Both the position numbers and the translations under genes were made by a program. Below are positions 54,177-62,472 of a DNA stretch of 62,472 bases, piece by piece. Source of the stretch: Methylobacterium sp. E-066 (GTDB lineage Bacteria > Pseudomonadota > Alphaproteobacteria > Rhizobiales > Beijerinckiaceae); assembly GCF_022829635.1 (NCBI RefSeq), contig NZ_JAKSYO010000101.1, positions 1 to 62,472 of the forward strand. Reading direction: 5' to 3'. Numbering within the stretch: position 1 is the first letter of the stretch; the number at the start of each line of letters is the position of its first letter. The notes below the pieces were generated by a model. The model had not been told where the DNA came from. It did not search any database and saw only the letters and a list, made by a program, of their open reading frames with translations.

Positions 54177-54626
54177 CTAGTGTTCGGTCACGACGGCCTC
54201 GGGGCCGACCATGAAAGGATTGAGGATGGTGGTACCGCGGACCGTGCGGTCGTGCTGGTAATCTTCCGATAGAAGATAGCGGCACCCGGCGCGAATCGCG
54301 GCTGCGAGGATGACGCAATCCCACCACTGAAAGGCTGTCTCGGTCCGGATCGACCAAGCCAGCGTAATGAGTTCGACATCTGTCGCGCCCTGGGAGAAGG
54401 GTTGCAACTCCGTCGTTATGCGCCGCATCTCCGCGCCATCCACGACGACCTTCCCGCGTAGGATCGCGTTGTGGATCTCGCCGAGCACCTGCGGGCTCAC
54501 CACGAGGGCCTCGCGAGTCGCGAGAGTCGCGAGCCAATGCGTCGCCGTTCGTTGCTTATCCGGAAAACGGTCGTCTCGGGCATACAGGAAGACGTTCGTA
54601 TCGACGAAGACCAGATCAGTCGTCAT
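54177..54626 (-). CDS. PIN-domain (VapC-like) toxin
   Basis: A 149-residue ribonuclease-type toxin. The four acidic marks are present: VFVDTNVFLYARD (Asp at residue 9), EIHNAIL (Glu at about 59), WWDCVILAAAIRAGC (Asp at about 111) and LLSEDYQHD (Asp at about 129). It overlaps the antitoxin gene upstream by 11 bases and ends nine bases before ychF. The pair breaks the usual pth-ychF linkage. Confidence 0.9.
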   Translation of the reverse strand: MTTDLVFVDTNVFLYARDDRFPDKQRTATHWLATLATREALVVSPQVLGEIHNAILRGKVVVDGAEMRRITTELQPFSQGATDVELITLAWSIRTETAFQWWDCVILAAAIRAGCRYLLSEDYQHDRTVRGTTILNPFMVGPEAVVTEH

Positions 54627-54849
54627 CGTAGAGTTGGTCTCGTGTCGGAGCCTTCCCGTTTTCGTCCAGAACGTGGAGGGGCGGCCCGGCCAGGAAGCGT
54701 TCGAGCGCCTCCCGCTGCGTCAGCGGCCGGCCGACGCGCTGCTCGACGGCTTCGGCGACGAACCGTGACAGGCTCTTGCCGTCGCGCGCGGCGGCGACAC
54801 GCGCCCGCTGCAGCAGGGCCTCGCTCATCGTCACGGTGACGTTCTTCAT
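54616..54849 (-). CDS. RHH-type antitoxin of the PIN toxin
   Basis: A 77-residue protein with an N-terminal ribbon-helix-helix: MKNVTVTMSEALLQRARVAAARDGKSLSRFVAEAVEQRV. A C-terminal tail (TQREALERFLAGPPLH, then KAPTRDQLYDDD) should bind the toxin. ATG 54849 is preceded by a purine-rich GGAGGC region. Its stop overlaps the toxin start, so the pair is co-translated. Confidence 0.87.
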   Translation of the reverse strand: MKNVTVTMSEALLQRARVAAARDGKSLSRFVAEAVEQRVGRPLTQREALERFLAGPPLHVLDENGKAPTRDQLYDDD

Positions 54850-54890
54850 GGCAGCCTCCGCCGCCTATATCGTGTCCTCGTGTTTTCGTG

Positions 54891-55499
54891 TCAATTTTTG
54901 GAACCCAGCGTCTTCACTTCGTCCCAGCCCCGGCCGGCCATGGCGAGGTGGACCTTGTTCTGGAAGCTCGCATCCTCGCCCGCCGCCAGCAGCGCGGCGT
55001 GGTCGGCCAATGCGCGGCAGAGATCCTCGACCCAGGGCAGCTCGGCCTTGCCGAAATCGTTGAGCACGTACGCATGCACCAGCGCCTTGTCGCCGGGATG
55101 GCCGATGCCGAGCCGCACCCGGCGATACGCGTTGCCGCATTGGGCGGTGATCGAGCGCAGGCCGTTATGGCCGGCATTGCCGCCGCCGAGCTTCACCCGG
55201 AGCTTGGCCGGGGCGAGATCGAGCTCGTCATGCAGCACGATCACATCGCCCAAGGGGATCTTGTAGAAGCGCTGCGCCTCCGCGACCGAGCGCCCGGACT
55301 CGTTCATGAAGGTCGAGGGCTTCAGCAGAATCGCCCGCTCGGCGCCCAGCACAACCTCGGCGGCCTCGCCCTGGAACCGGTGCCGGAACGGGCTCGCCCG
55401 GTGCTGCCGGGCGATCGCGTCGACGGCCAGGAAGCCGATATTGTGCCGGTTGTTCGCGTAGCGCGAACCCGGATTTCCGAGGCCGACGATCAACCGCAT
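54891..55499 (-). CDS. pth: Peptidyl-tRNA hydrolase Pth
   Basis: A 202-residue enzyme that recycles peptidyl-tRNA released from stalled ribosomes. Motifs: [21 protein letters not shown] (residues 3-23, catalytic His20), [47 protein letters not shown] (catalytic Asp and the GHNG loop) and [13 protein letters not shown] 55499 starts [11 protein letters not shown]. rplY, the usual upstream neighbour in relatives, is not present in the 350 bases before it. Confidence 0.97.
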   Translation of the reverse strand: MRLIVGLGNPGSRYANNRHNIGFLAVDAIARQHRASPFRHRFQGEAAEVVLGAERAILLKPSTFMNESGRSVAEAQRFYKIPLGDVIVLHDELDLAPAKLRVKLGGGNAGHNGLRSITAQCGNAYRRVRLGIGHPGDKALVHAYVLNDFGKAELPWVEDLCRALADHAALLAAGEDASFQNKVHLAMAGRGWDEVKTLGSKN

Positions 55500-55848
55500 G
55501 GCGGAGTTCCTGACGCGATCCCGTTCATGGTCCATCCCTTTCGGGGCGGTCTGTGGCACGCTTCCTCGCGCGACGCATCCCCGCCCCAGCACCGAGATCC
55601 GCGCGCCCGCGCCGTCGGCCCCGGCCTCTCTGGACCGCTGCGTCAGGTATTCTGAGCCGGAGATGCGCCAACCGTGCGCCAGCGCACAGCATCGGTCGAA
55701 CCACGGGCAGACGATCCCCGTTGAGAGGTCACATTCGGCCAAGCAAAGCCCGAGCGATCAAGACCGCCGCATCGACGATCTTCCTCACCCGACACGGTTG
55801 ACCGGATGACTTCCCGTCGAAGTCGGACGCAGACACCAGGAGATCATC
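55500..55848. other. Intergenic region upstream of pth
   Basis: 349 bases lie between divergent pth and a small exported protein gene. Open frames here lack ribosome binding sites. No remnant of rplY is recognisable. AGGAG before 55849 belongs to the plus-strand gene. Confidence 0.4.
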
Positions 55849-56079
55849 ATGACCATGCGCATGCTCGCCGCCGCCGCCTTGTTGGCCGCCGCTGCCTCGC
55901 CGGCCCTCGCGCAGGGCATTGACTCGAAGCGCTCGCCCTACCCGGCCTCGGCCTATTCGGGCTGGATCGGCCATGCCGGATTCCTGCAGCAGGGTCGGCC
56001 CGAGTCCGCATTGGCTCCCGCCTACCGCTATGCCGGCCCGCATGCCGGCGGCCCGGCCAACGCCCTGCCGCGGTACTGA
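55849..56079 (+). CDS. Small exported hypothetical protein
   Basis: A 76-residue protein with a signal peptide (MTMRMLAAAALLAAAASPALAQ, cleavage after ALA). The mature 54 residues are rich in Ser, Tyr, Gly and Pro, with PYPASAYSGWIGHAGFLQQG. AGGAG lies seven bases upstream of the ATG. No family was recognised; it recalls the protein at 7090 in style but not in sequence. Confidence 0.62.
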   Translation: MTMRMLAAAALLAAAASPALAQGIDSKRSPYPASAYSGWIGHAGFLQQGRPESALAPAYRYAGPHAGGPANALPRY

Positions 56080-56121
56080 GAGCAGGCGCGGCCCGCGGAT
56101 CGTCCGCGGGCCGGCCTCTCG

Positions 56122-58371
56122 TCAGGTCGCCGGGGCGGCCCGGCCGTCGCGCGCGACCGCCTCCGGTCCCGCGCCAGCGATCGCGCGGAGCTCTCCCGGG
56201 CGCAGCGTCCCGCTCAGCAGGTCGACCTGGCTCACCAATCGGGCAAGCGACTGGCCCCGGTCGAGATCGGGACGAGCGGGCAACGGATGGTCTTCCCCGA
56301 GGGCCGCCAGGGTGGCGGCGATCCAGGTCCGCCAGCCTTGCGCCTCCGGGGCGGCGGCCTCGGGGGCGTGGCGCAACACCGTGAGCCGGGCGCTGATCCG
56401 GCGCAGGGTCGCGTCCGCCACCATGGCGGCCTCCACCTCCGGGTGGCCGCCTGCCCGGGGCTGCTGCAAGGCGCGCGACAGGGCTGCCTCCAGCTCGTTG
56501 AGAGCGAGGCCCGCCGCCCGGGCCCGAGCCAGCACCGCAGCCTCGCGCGCCTCCCCGGGGGCGGCGAGCAGCACAGCCTCGGCGAAGCCGGCATGGGCCT
56601 TGAGCGCCCGCCGCAATTCCTGGCGGACCTGATCCGGTTCCCAGATCGGCCAGAGCACCAGGCAGCTCGCCACCGCGATCAGCCCGCCCAGCACCGTGAA
56701 ACCGGCGCGCATACCGACAATCTCCCAGGAGCTGTGGCCCGGCTCCAGCAATTCGACCAGCAGCACCACCAGCGGGGTCAGGCAGGTGATGAAGAAGCCG
56801 TAGGAGATCTGGCGCGCCGCAAAGCCGACCACGCTGAGCACGAGGATCAGCCCGGCCTCCACCAGCGGGGTCGTGGCGTAATAGGCCAGCACCGCGCCCG
56901 CGATGCCGCCCAGCACGGTGCCGCCGATCCGCTCCAGCGCCCGCTGCCAGGTCGCGGCGTAGAACGGCTGCATGGTCAGAACCACGGTCATCACCAGCCA
57001 GTGGGTGAACGCCCCGGCATAGGTCAGGGTGGCGGCGAGCGCCGGCGCCGCGACCGCGGTGGCCCGCAGGGCGTGCCGGAGGTTCGGCGAGGCGAGGGTG
57101 AAGTTCTGCCGGAGCGGCTCGGCGTAGCGGGTCCAGCGGTCGAGGCTGCGGCCGTCCGTGAGGGTGCCGCCGGGCCGGTAGCCCTCGGGCGTCGAGAGCT
57201 TGGCGCCGATCCGCACGCGCCCGACGATTCCATCGGCCAGCCGCGCCAGGGTCGCGTCCTCCGACAGGCCCTCCGCCGCCCGGGCGATGGCGTGCTCCAG
57301 CCGGCCGAGATCGAGGCTGGCATCGTCGCGGATCGCCCGGGCGATGGTGACGAGCAGCGGCCGCAGGCGCCGCAGGAACGTTTTGGCCAGGGCCCGGCGG
57401 CGGGCATCGGGCCGGCTCTCGATCAGCTCCGAAACGGCGATCAGGGCGGAAAAAATCTGCTCGGCGCTCTCCAGGCGCAGCAAGGCCTGGGCGGTGCGCT
57501 CGGAGACGCGTTCGCGGGATCGGGCCATGTCGAGGATCATGGTCCGGGCGGTCTCGATGCTCGCGCGCACGCCGCGCCGATGGCCCCGCGCATGCCCGTC
57601 GAACGCATCCGCGTCGGGATCGGGCAGGGCGACGAGCCGCTCGAGGTCGCCGCAGAGCCGCGCCAGGCCGTGCCAGACCTCGGCCACCGCCCGGTGCGCC
57701 GGGCGGTACGGGTGCAGGCGCCAGATCACCAGGGCGAGCAGCGTCGCCCAGAGCCCGCCGGCTGCGAACATCAGCGCCACGATCCCGGCCTGCTCCAGGG
57801 TGAGCGGCCGGTCGAGGGCGATGCACAGCACGACCACCAGCACGTTCCCGGCCGCTTGCGCCTGCACGCTCCAGACCCGGACGTAGGAGCAGGCAAAGAT
57901 CACCGCGCAGGCGACCGGCACCACCACCGGCAGGCCCAGAGGCTGCAGCAGTCCGAGCCCGGCCCAGAGCAGGCCGCCGAGCAGCGAGAAGGTGGTGAGC
58001 ACCCGCAGGCGCACCCGCATCGGCCCGCCCGTGTCGCAGAAGCAGGCGAGGTTGGCGGCCAGGGCCATGGTCAGCAGGGGCGGCCACTGCACCCAGATGT
58101 TGATCAGGATGACGACGCCGAACGCGAAGGCCGCACGCACGCCCTCGACCAGCCGGATGTTGCGCAGGTCGAGACCCGTGGGCAGGCGCCGCAGATCCGC
58201 CCCGGGCCGCGCGAGGCTGCCCCGGCCGGCGGCCCGGCGGCGCCGGGTGCGGTCGGAGGGCGATGCGGAGGGATTCGGGCCAGGCAACCTCGGACTCCTG
58301 TGCGGGCGCGGCGCCCCCGCATGAACCACGCCCGGCCTGTCCGGATCCACCCCGCGCCGCAACCCCGCCAT
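56122..58371 (-). CDS. FUSC-family (aromatic acid exporter-like) inner-membrane protein
   Basis: A 749-residue membrane protein with two membrane blocks (about residues 80-220 and 405-560) separated by a cytosolic helical region (about 230-395). The second block contains AGAFTHWLVMTVVLTMQPFYAATWQRALERIGGTVLGG, the FUSC/YccS family signature. The first 75 residues are Arg/Pro-rich without clear homology, so the true start may be nearer 58180. Relatives export aromatic acids or other organic acids. No HlyD-type partner adjoins. Confidence 0.85.
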   Translation of the reverse strand: MAGLRRGVDPDRPGVVHAGAPRPHRSPRLPGPNPSASPSDRTRRRRAAGRGSLARPGADLRRLPTGLDLRNIRLVEGVRAAFAFGVVILINIWVQWPPLLTMALAANLACFCDTGGPMRVRLRVLTTFSLLGGLLWAGLGLLQPLGLPVVVPVACAVIFACSYVRVWSVQAQAAGNVLVVVLCIALDRPLTLEQAGIVALMFAAGGLWATLLALVIWRLHPYRPAHRAVAEVWHGLARLCGDLERLVALPDPDADAFDGHARGHRRGVRASIETARTMILDMARSRERVSERTAQALLRLESAEQIFSALIAVSELIESRPDARRRALAKTFLRRLRPLLVTIARAIRDDASLDLGRLEHAIARAAEGLSEDATLARLADGIVGRVRIGAKLSTPEGYRPGGTLTDGRSLDRWTRYAEPLRQNFTLASPNLRHALRATAVAAPALAATLTYAGAFTHWLVMTVVLTMQPFYAATWQRALERIGGTVLGGIAGAVLAYYATTPLVEAGLILVLSVVGFAARQISYGFFITCLTPLVVLLVELLEPGHSSWEIVGMRAGFTVLGGLIAVASCLVLWPIWEPDQVRQELRRALKAHAGFAEAVLLAAPGEAREAAVLARARAAGLALNELEAALSRALQQPRAGGHPEVEAAMVADATLRRISARLTVLRHAPEAAAPEAQGWRTWIAATLAALGEDHPLPARPDLDRGQSLARLVSQVDLLSGTLRPGELRAIAGAGPEAVARDGRAAPAT

Positions 58372-58481
58372 GCCGGCCTCGGGAGACGGACGGCGGCGCC
58401 TGCTACCCGGCGACCGTCGTCCGTGGCGCAGACGCTTGACCGTCAGCCGAGCCCGTGGCTTTTGGGCGCGCTGGCACCCGA

Positions 58482-58558
58482 GACTCCGTAGCTCAGCTGG
58501 ATAGAGCAGCCGCCTTCTAAGCGGCAGGTCGTTGGTTCGAGCCCAACCGGGGTCGCCA
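58482..58558 (+). tRNA. tRNA-Arg (anticodon UCU)
   Basis: A 77-base tRNA with acceptor stem GACTCCG/CGGGGTC, discriminator G and encoded CCA. The D-loop has AGCTCAGCTGG, the anticodon arm GCCGC-CTTCTAA-GCGGC gives anticodon TCT for the AGA codon, and the T-arm has GGTTCGAGCC. Stems pair with one G-U in the acceptor. tRNA-Arg(UCU) genes often serve as integration sites; the 3' side here begins accessory-looking DNA. Confidence 0.95.
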
Positions 58559-58864
58559 GAAATTCACCCGCCCAGTCAATGGCTTGGCGGGTTTTTCCCG
58601 GCCCATATCCGGTAGCCTAAGCGCGCAACACGTAGCAACACGGATCGTTGTTTTACAAAGGCTTACAACTCGAGCCGAGGCGCTTGCGGGTGCTCCACGC
58701 AACACGGATGCAACACGAAAGGCGTGTCTGTACGCCTCAGCGTGAGCCTCTACGAGCGGCCGACCACATGTCCCGAGCCTGAGCGTTATGTCTTGCAGTC
58801 GCACTCGTGACCGCTAGCTGACGGAGCGACCGGCACAGTCCGGTGTCCGAAGCCGGAGGGTCCG
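58559..58864. other. Intergenic region 3' of tRNA-Arg
   Basis: 306 bases with several copies of GCAACACG (58625, 58640, 58699 and 58711 areas) and the small hairpin CCCGCC...GGCGGG, TTTTT just after the tRNA, which probably ends its transcript. No integrase gene or exact repeat of the tRNA 3' end was found in this window. The repeated GCAACAC motif suggests a leftover attachment region. Confidence 0.4.
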
Positions 58865-59251
58865 ATGCGTGTTCTAATGGTGGGCTATGAACCTGACTCG
58901 GTCGATTTCTCGGACCCAGCTCTCCCGCCCGGACTAAATGCCGAGAAGATCCACCATGGGATTGAGGTGGCGCTTAAGGATATGCGCGACCGCGGCTGGA
59001 CGGCTGAGCAGTGTTTCATACAACCGGACGATCAAGCCGGCCCGATCCTGCGACAGATGCTCACTTCCGGCTCCTACGACTGCCTCGTGATCGGCGCCGG
59101 CGTGCGTTCCTGGCCGCGGCACCTGGCGGTATTCGAAGTCCTCATCAACGTAGCTCGGGAGGCTGCGCCGACAGTTCCGATCGCCTTCAACACGCGGCCT
59201 GAGGATAGCGGTAATGCCGTCGAGCGGGTGTGCAGCAGGCATCGGATCTGA
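58865..59251 (+). CDS. Conserved hypothetical protein
   Basis: A 128-residue soluble protein beginning MRVLMVGYEPDSVDFSDPALPPGLNAEKI, with a Rossmann-like pattern (VLMVGY, CLVIGAGVRSWP, FEVLINVAREAAPTVPIAFN). It resembles short response-regulator-like or reductase-like folds seen in Methylobacterium. It has no catalytic motif I can name. It is the first gene after the tRNA. Confidence 0.6.
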   Translation: MRVLMVGYEPDSVDFSDPALPPGLNAEKIHHGIEVALKDMRDRGWTAEQCFIQPDDQAGPILRQMLTSGSYDCLVIGAGVRSWPRHLAVFEVLINVAREAAPTVPIAFNTRPEDSGNAVERVCSRHRI

Positions 59252-59442
59252 CCGTACGCCGCCGCCCATACTTCACCGCCGCTCGACCAGCACGACAGTG
59301 TCAAAAAACGCGAAGGTTAAAGCCATCATAACAACAGACCTCAGGACCAAAAGGGGTCTGCTGGATCTTCTCTGACGCTTGGCGGACTAAGCTGGAGCAC
59401 GACGGCTCGCTGAGACGAGTCCGCGTGTTTGGAGGAACTTCG

Positions 59443-60102
59443 ATGGGCGTGCTCAAAACCGGCCAGACCGTGGCGCTGGCTGTCGTCGCGGCCTCAGGTG
59501 GCTGGCTGTTTGCCCAGACTTCCTGGGGAGCATCCGACCACCCACCGCGGTTCCCGCAGCTAACCCTCGAACAGCTTACGCCTGCTCAGCGTCCGGTTGG
59601 CGAGAAGATCATGAAGGTCTCAAGCGTCGGACTTGCCGGCCCGTACAACCCGATGATCCGAAGCCCCGAGATGGCTCAGCGGATGTACGACCTGCTCGAC
59701 TACCTGCGCTGGCACACCTCCGTGCCGACGCGACTGAATGAGTTCGCGATCCTGATCCAGGGACGCCTCTGGCGCTCGCAGGTCGAGTGGTACGCCCATT
59801 ACCCGCTGGCGATCAAAGCGGGACTCTCCGAGCAGGTGGCGGCGGATCTCAAAGCGAACAAGCGGCCGGAGGGCATGAAGCCCGACGAGGCGGCCGTCTA
59901 CGACTTCTGCATGGAACTCTCCACGCAGCATGCAGTCTCGGATGAAACCTTCGCTCGGGCGAAGGAAGTGCTGGGTGAGCAGGGCGTAGTGGACCTGACG
60001 ACACTCACCGGCACCTACGTGACGGTGGCCATGCTGCTGAGCATGGCCGAGGAAGGCGTGCCGCCGGGCAAGGAACCTCCGTTCAAGCCGGGCGAACGGT
60101 AG
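59443..60102 (+). CDS. Carboxymuconolactone decarboxylase-family protein
   Basis: A 219-residue exported protein. The signal peptide covers residues 1-30 (GQTVALAVVAASGGWLFAQTSWGA). The mature part has the alkylhydroperoxidase/CMD helical pattern: GPYNPMIRSPEMAQRMYDLLDYLRWHT, LNEFAILIQGRLWRSQVEWYAHYPLAIKAGL and DEAAVYDFCMELSTQHAVSDETF. The C-x2-C-x3-H active site of AhpD is absent. GGAGGAA precedes ATG 59443. Substrate unknown. Confidence 0.85.
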   Translation: MGVLKTGQTVALAVVAASGGWLFAQTSWGASDHPPRFPQLTLEQLTPAQRPVGEKIMKVSSVGLAGPYNPMIRSPEMAQRMYDLLDYLRWHTSVPTRLNEFAILIQGRLWRSQVEWYAHYPLAIKAGLSEQVAADLKANKRPEGMKPDEAAVYDFCMELSTQHAVSDETFARAKEVLGEQGVVDLTTLTGTYVTVAMLLSMAEEGVPPGKEPPFKPGER

Positions 60103-60339
60103 GGCGAGCGCCCGCCGGTCTTGGCGGATCGCTGCCGGGACCCGCTGGACCCTGGCGCGGCGGACATCCGCCCGCGCACGCCTTAACGCCTGTCGTAGCG
60201 CCCGCTCCATGGCCGAACGCCAGGTTTGCTCGCGCGTCTGCCACGGCGGCGGGGCGATATCGTTCCAGGATCGACGCTCGACGCTCGGCGCGGTTGACGG
60301 TTCACGGATCGCCGCCCGAGCAGACGAGGCTACAATCCG

Positions 60340-61326
60340 CTATCGGGCCTTCCGCGTGCTCAGGGCAACGCCAAGCAAAACGGCGGCGCCGACACCGGCC
60401 CAAACGATCCCGGCGCTCATCGTCCCCGCCGACGGTACACCCTTGCGCGCCCGCCAGCCGCCGTCAGCGCTCGTTCCTTGTAGGATCGGTTTCCGCAGCG
60501 CCCCATGGGTCCGTGGTCCTGGATCGGCCCGGTCCAATGCGAAGCGGAATCCTGCGCCCATCACACGCTCGGTCAGCGAGGGCGCAAGCGCGTAGCCGGC
60601 TTGGGCGAGGCGGGCCGGCCAGCCGACCGCCATCTCGTGTCGGGGATGCCGAACCAAACGCAGGTAGGCCTCGGCCACATCCTCGGGCGCGTAGTAGACG
60701 TGGCCTGGGTTGAGCGTCTTGCCCGTGACGTTGGCCCCGTGCTCCAGACCGGGTGTATCGACAATTGCCGGGAACACGCCACAGACGTGGATATGCTTAT
60801 GCCGGGCAAGTTCCTGGCGCAGACTGGCCGAGAAGCCGCGCAAGCCGAACTTGCTCGCGGTGTACGCTGCCGCGAACGGCGTCGGGGCCCAGCCGCCCAT
60901 TGAGACTGTGTTGATCAGCGTGCCGTGCCCCTGGCGCAGGAAGTGTGGCAGCACCGCATAGGCACCGTGAATCGCACCCATCAGGTTGATCTCGATCGTC
61001 TGCCTGTGCAGGTCGAGCGGAGCGTCGAGGAGTGGCCCGAATACCCCCGCACCTGCATTGTTGATCCAGACATCGATGCCACCGAACGCCCTCGCCGCGC
61101 CTTCCGCCAGCGCGAAGACAGCGTCGGTGTCAGTCACGTCGGTTGGGATCGCGATCGCCGCACCACCACCGTCCCGGATCTCGCGCACGATATCGTCGAG
61201 CACATCGGCGCGCCGGGCAGCGAGAACGACGCGGGCACCCCTGGCAGCAAAGGCATAAGCCGCGGCACGCCCGATGCCGCTCGACGCGCCGGTGATCACG
61301 ACCGTAGATCCGCGCACTTGCGCCAT
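60340..61326 (-). CDS. Short-chain dehydrogenase/reductase with a C-terminal extension
   Basis: A 328-residue NAD(P)-dependent oxidoreductase. TGASSGIGRAAAYAFAARGARVVL (residues 11-34), the NNAGAG segment, SMGG with the catalytic Ser and YTASK (Tyr/Lys) are the classic SDR motifs. The extra C-terminal 65 residues include a hydrophobic helix (about 300-320, AGIVWAGVGAAVLLGVAL), which suggests membrane attachment. The substrate is unknown. It lies on the minus strand, facing the CMD gene. Confidence 0.9.
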   Translation of the reverse strand: MAQVRGSTVVITGASSGIGRAAAYAFAARGARVVLAARRADVLDDIVREIRDGGGAAIAIPTDVTDTDAVFALAEGAARAFGGIDVWINNAGAGVFGPLLDAPLDLHRQTIEINLMGAIHGAYAVLPHFLRQGHGTLINTVSMGGWAPTPFAAAYTASKFGLRGFSASLRQELARHKHIHVCGVFPAIVDTPGLEHGANVTGKTLNPGHVYYAPEDVAEAYLRLVRHPRHEMAVGWPARLAQAGYALAPSLTERVMGAGFRFALDRADPGPRTHGALRKPILQGTSADGGWRARKGVPSAGTMSAGIVWAGVGAAVLLGVALSTRKAR

Positions 61327-61471
61327 GTCTTGCCCTCCCGCTCGTCGATCTCGATCAACGAACCGGAGCAGGATTGTCGTGTTCCTGCGGCAGAGAGACC
61401 GCGGGTCGTCAGGTGTAGCGGATAACCTGGTGAACTCGCGAGCGGGGCAACGCGTCGCCATTGTGCCTTCA

Positions 61472-61573
61472 TCAGGCTTGGCCGATCTTCTCGTAGTCGC
61501 TGCCCGTCTGTTCCGAGATTTCGAGCCAGTAGCGGTTTGAAGCGTCAGCGAACGGTGCCTGGACGTATCCCAT
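61472..61573 (-). CDS. 33-residue frame, possible gene remnant
   Basis: A frame of 33 codons from ATG 61573 to TGA 61472 reads MGYVQAPFADASNRYWLEIS and EQTGSDYEKIGQA. The composition is protein-like, and the end overlaps nothing else. It may be a small protein or the tail of a lost gene. Its ATG shares two bases with the recD2 start on the other strand. No ribosome binding site is clear. Confidence 0.25.
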   Translation of the reverse strand: MGYVQAPFADASNRYWLEISEQTGSDYEKIGQA

Positions 61574-62472
61574 GACTGAGAGAGGGCGACCGCGGCAGTT
61601 TGAACGCGGTCAGCCCGTCGAGGCGCTGGCAGGCACCATCGAGCGCGTCACCTTCCACAGCCCTGAGACCGGCTTCTGCGTGCTCAAGGTCCAGGCTCGG
61701 GGCAAGCGCGACCTCGTCCCGGTGATCGGGCATGCCCCCGCCATCGCGGCTGGGGAGTGGATCACCGCCACCGGCATCTGGCACACGGATCGCCAGCACG
61801 GCGTGCAGTTCAAGGCCGACACCCTCAAGGTCACGCCACCCACCGGGGTGGAGGGCATCGAGAAATACCTCGCCTCCGGCCACATGCGCGGCATCGGTCC
61901 GGCCATGGCCAAGCGCATCGTCGCGGCGTTCGGCGAGGGCACGTTTGAGATCATTGAGGCCGAGCCGCAGCGACTGCCCGAGGTCGCCGGCATCGGCCCG
62001 AAGCGCGCCGCTCGCATCATCGCCGGCTGGGCCGAGCAGAAGGCGGTGCGCGAGATCATGCTGTTCCTGCACGCCCACGGCGTCGGCACAGCGCGGGCGG
62101 TGCGGATCTTCAAGACCTACGGCCACGACGCCATCGCGGTGATGACCGAGGACCCGTACCGGCTAGCCAAGGACATCCGCGGCATCGGCTTCAAGACCGC
62201 CGACGCCATCGCGATGAAGCTCGGGCTGACCCCGGAGGCGCCGCAGCGGCTGCGCGCGGGCATCTCGTTTGCCCTGCAGACGGCGACCGACGGCGGACAC
62301 TGTGCGCTACCTGTGGCGGAGCTGATCAAGCGCGAGCCCCCGCGCCAGGCAATCCGCCTGTTTCTGGTTGTCGCCCTCCAGGCAGACCCGGTCACCGGGG
62401 CGGAGCACCGCCTCCAGCAGCTCGATGACGGACCCGGCCGGGACGACCTTGCCGTCGGCATGGGCGCGCCCC
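61572..62472 (+). pseudogene. RecD2-like helicase, 5' fragment truncated by a junction
   Basis: The frame from ATG 61572 encodes the RecD2 N-terminal region: an OB-like domain (GTIERVTFHSPETGFCVLKV, GHAPAIAAGEWITATGIW), then tandem helix-hairpin-helix repeats (GHMRGIGPAMAKRIVAAFG, LPEVAGIGPKRAARIIAGW, HGVGTARAVRIFKTYG, DIRGIGFKTADAIAMKLG). Homology runs to about ALPVAELI (about 62325). It then continues as PPRQAIRLFLVVALQ, which is antisense to another gene. The helicase motor, whose Walker A lies beyond, is missing. The frame is open to the window edge. Confidence 0.75.
62307..62472 (-). pseudogene. MdcA-like (malonate decarboxylase alpha subunit) fragment
   Basis: Read on the minus strand from the window edge, the frame encodes DGKVVPAGSVIELLEAVLRP and then GDRVCLEGDNQKQADCLARG, an internal segment of the malonate decarboxylase alpha subunit. 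It then runs into antisense recD2 sequence and stops at 62307. The 5' end lies beyond the window. Together with the truncated recD2 it defines a junction near 62325-62340. Confidence 0.6.

Noticed and set aside
56287..58491. 734-codon plus-strand frame
   Set aside because: Antisense to the FUSC-family gene with no recognisable domain.
58517..58804. Minus-strand frame ending WRPRLGSNQRPAA
   Set aside because: It is the antisense of tRNA-Arg, a classic spurious annotation; no ribosome binding site or homologous domain.
1..62472. CRISPR array or insertion sequence
   Set aside because: No regularly spaced direct repeats and no transposase-like product were seen; all repeats found are dispersed palindromes.

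Overview
The window is about 70% G+C. Its gene content and order point to an alphaproteobacterium of the order Hyphomicrobiales, most likely Methylobacterium or a close relative. The evidence is the mnmG-rsmG-parA-parB cluster with perfect or near-perfect parS sites, the lptE-holA pair, the pth/ychF/MaoC neighbourhood, and two intergenic palindrome families of a kind I associate with that genus. The genus is an inference from protein resemblance and layout; no search was run. No insertion sequence, CRISPR array, rRNA gene or prophage was seen.

Layout. 1-4.1 kb: an AbrB/PIN toxin-antitoxin pair with a broken toxin start, an ABC-F ATPase and a small membrane protein. 4.1-5.5 kb: mnmE with a parS-like site upstream. 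5.6-15.6 kb: accessory and metabolic genes (class A beta-lactamase, ybaK, panC, esterase, MFS exporter, OprP-like porin, degenerate EAL protein, MipA/OmpV protein, HMA metal-binding protein, a 49-aa membrane protein). 15.9-22.2 kb: the segregation core mnmG-rsmG-parA-parB, facing holA-lptE. 22.3-33.4 kb: transport and metabolism (AEC permease, TonB siderophore receptor, acid phosphatase, dapD, response regulator, L,D-transpeptidase, YggS) mixed with a nucleotidyltransferase-like gene pair and a HigBA-like pair. 33.8-43.98 kb: leuS, an amino-acid-type binding protein, TerC, a diacylglycerol-kinase-like protein, an SNase-fold protein, galM, and an ArsR-type regulator divergent from a SnoaL-like gene across a 12-bp inverted repeat. 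44.0-46.98 kb: a probable stress locus with an NDUFS4-like protein, a membrane protein, a relative of the first protein's C-terminal domain and two Hsp20 chaperones, the first behind a ROSE-type RNA thermometer. 47.2-58.4 kb: ftsK, mtnA, a ParE-type pair plus an orphan antitoxin, MaoC, ychF, a PIN/RHH pair, pth and a FUSC-family exporter. 58.5 kb: tRNA-Arg(UCU), followed by genes that look accessory. The window ends in a junction between a broken recD2-like gene and a broken mdcA-like gene.

How the parts relate. ParA, ParB, at least two parS sites and FtsK make up chromosome segregation machinery, so the window probably lies in the origin half of the chromosome. Several gene neighbourhoods that are contiguous in many relatives are split here: mnmE from mnmG, leuS from lptE-holA, and pth from ychF. 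Toxin-antitoxin modules and palindromic repeats lie in or near the gaps. The most promising leads are the NDUFS4-like/Hsp20 stress locus, the uncharacterised nucleotidyltransferase-like pair at 26.8-27.8 kb, the tail-to-tail antitoxin at 51.7 kb, and the recD2/mdcA junction at the right edge.
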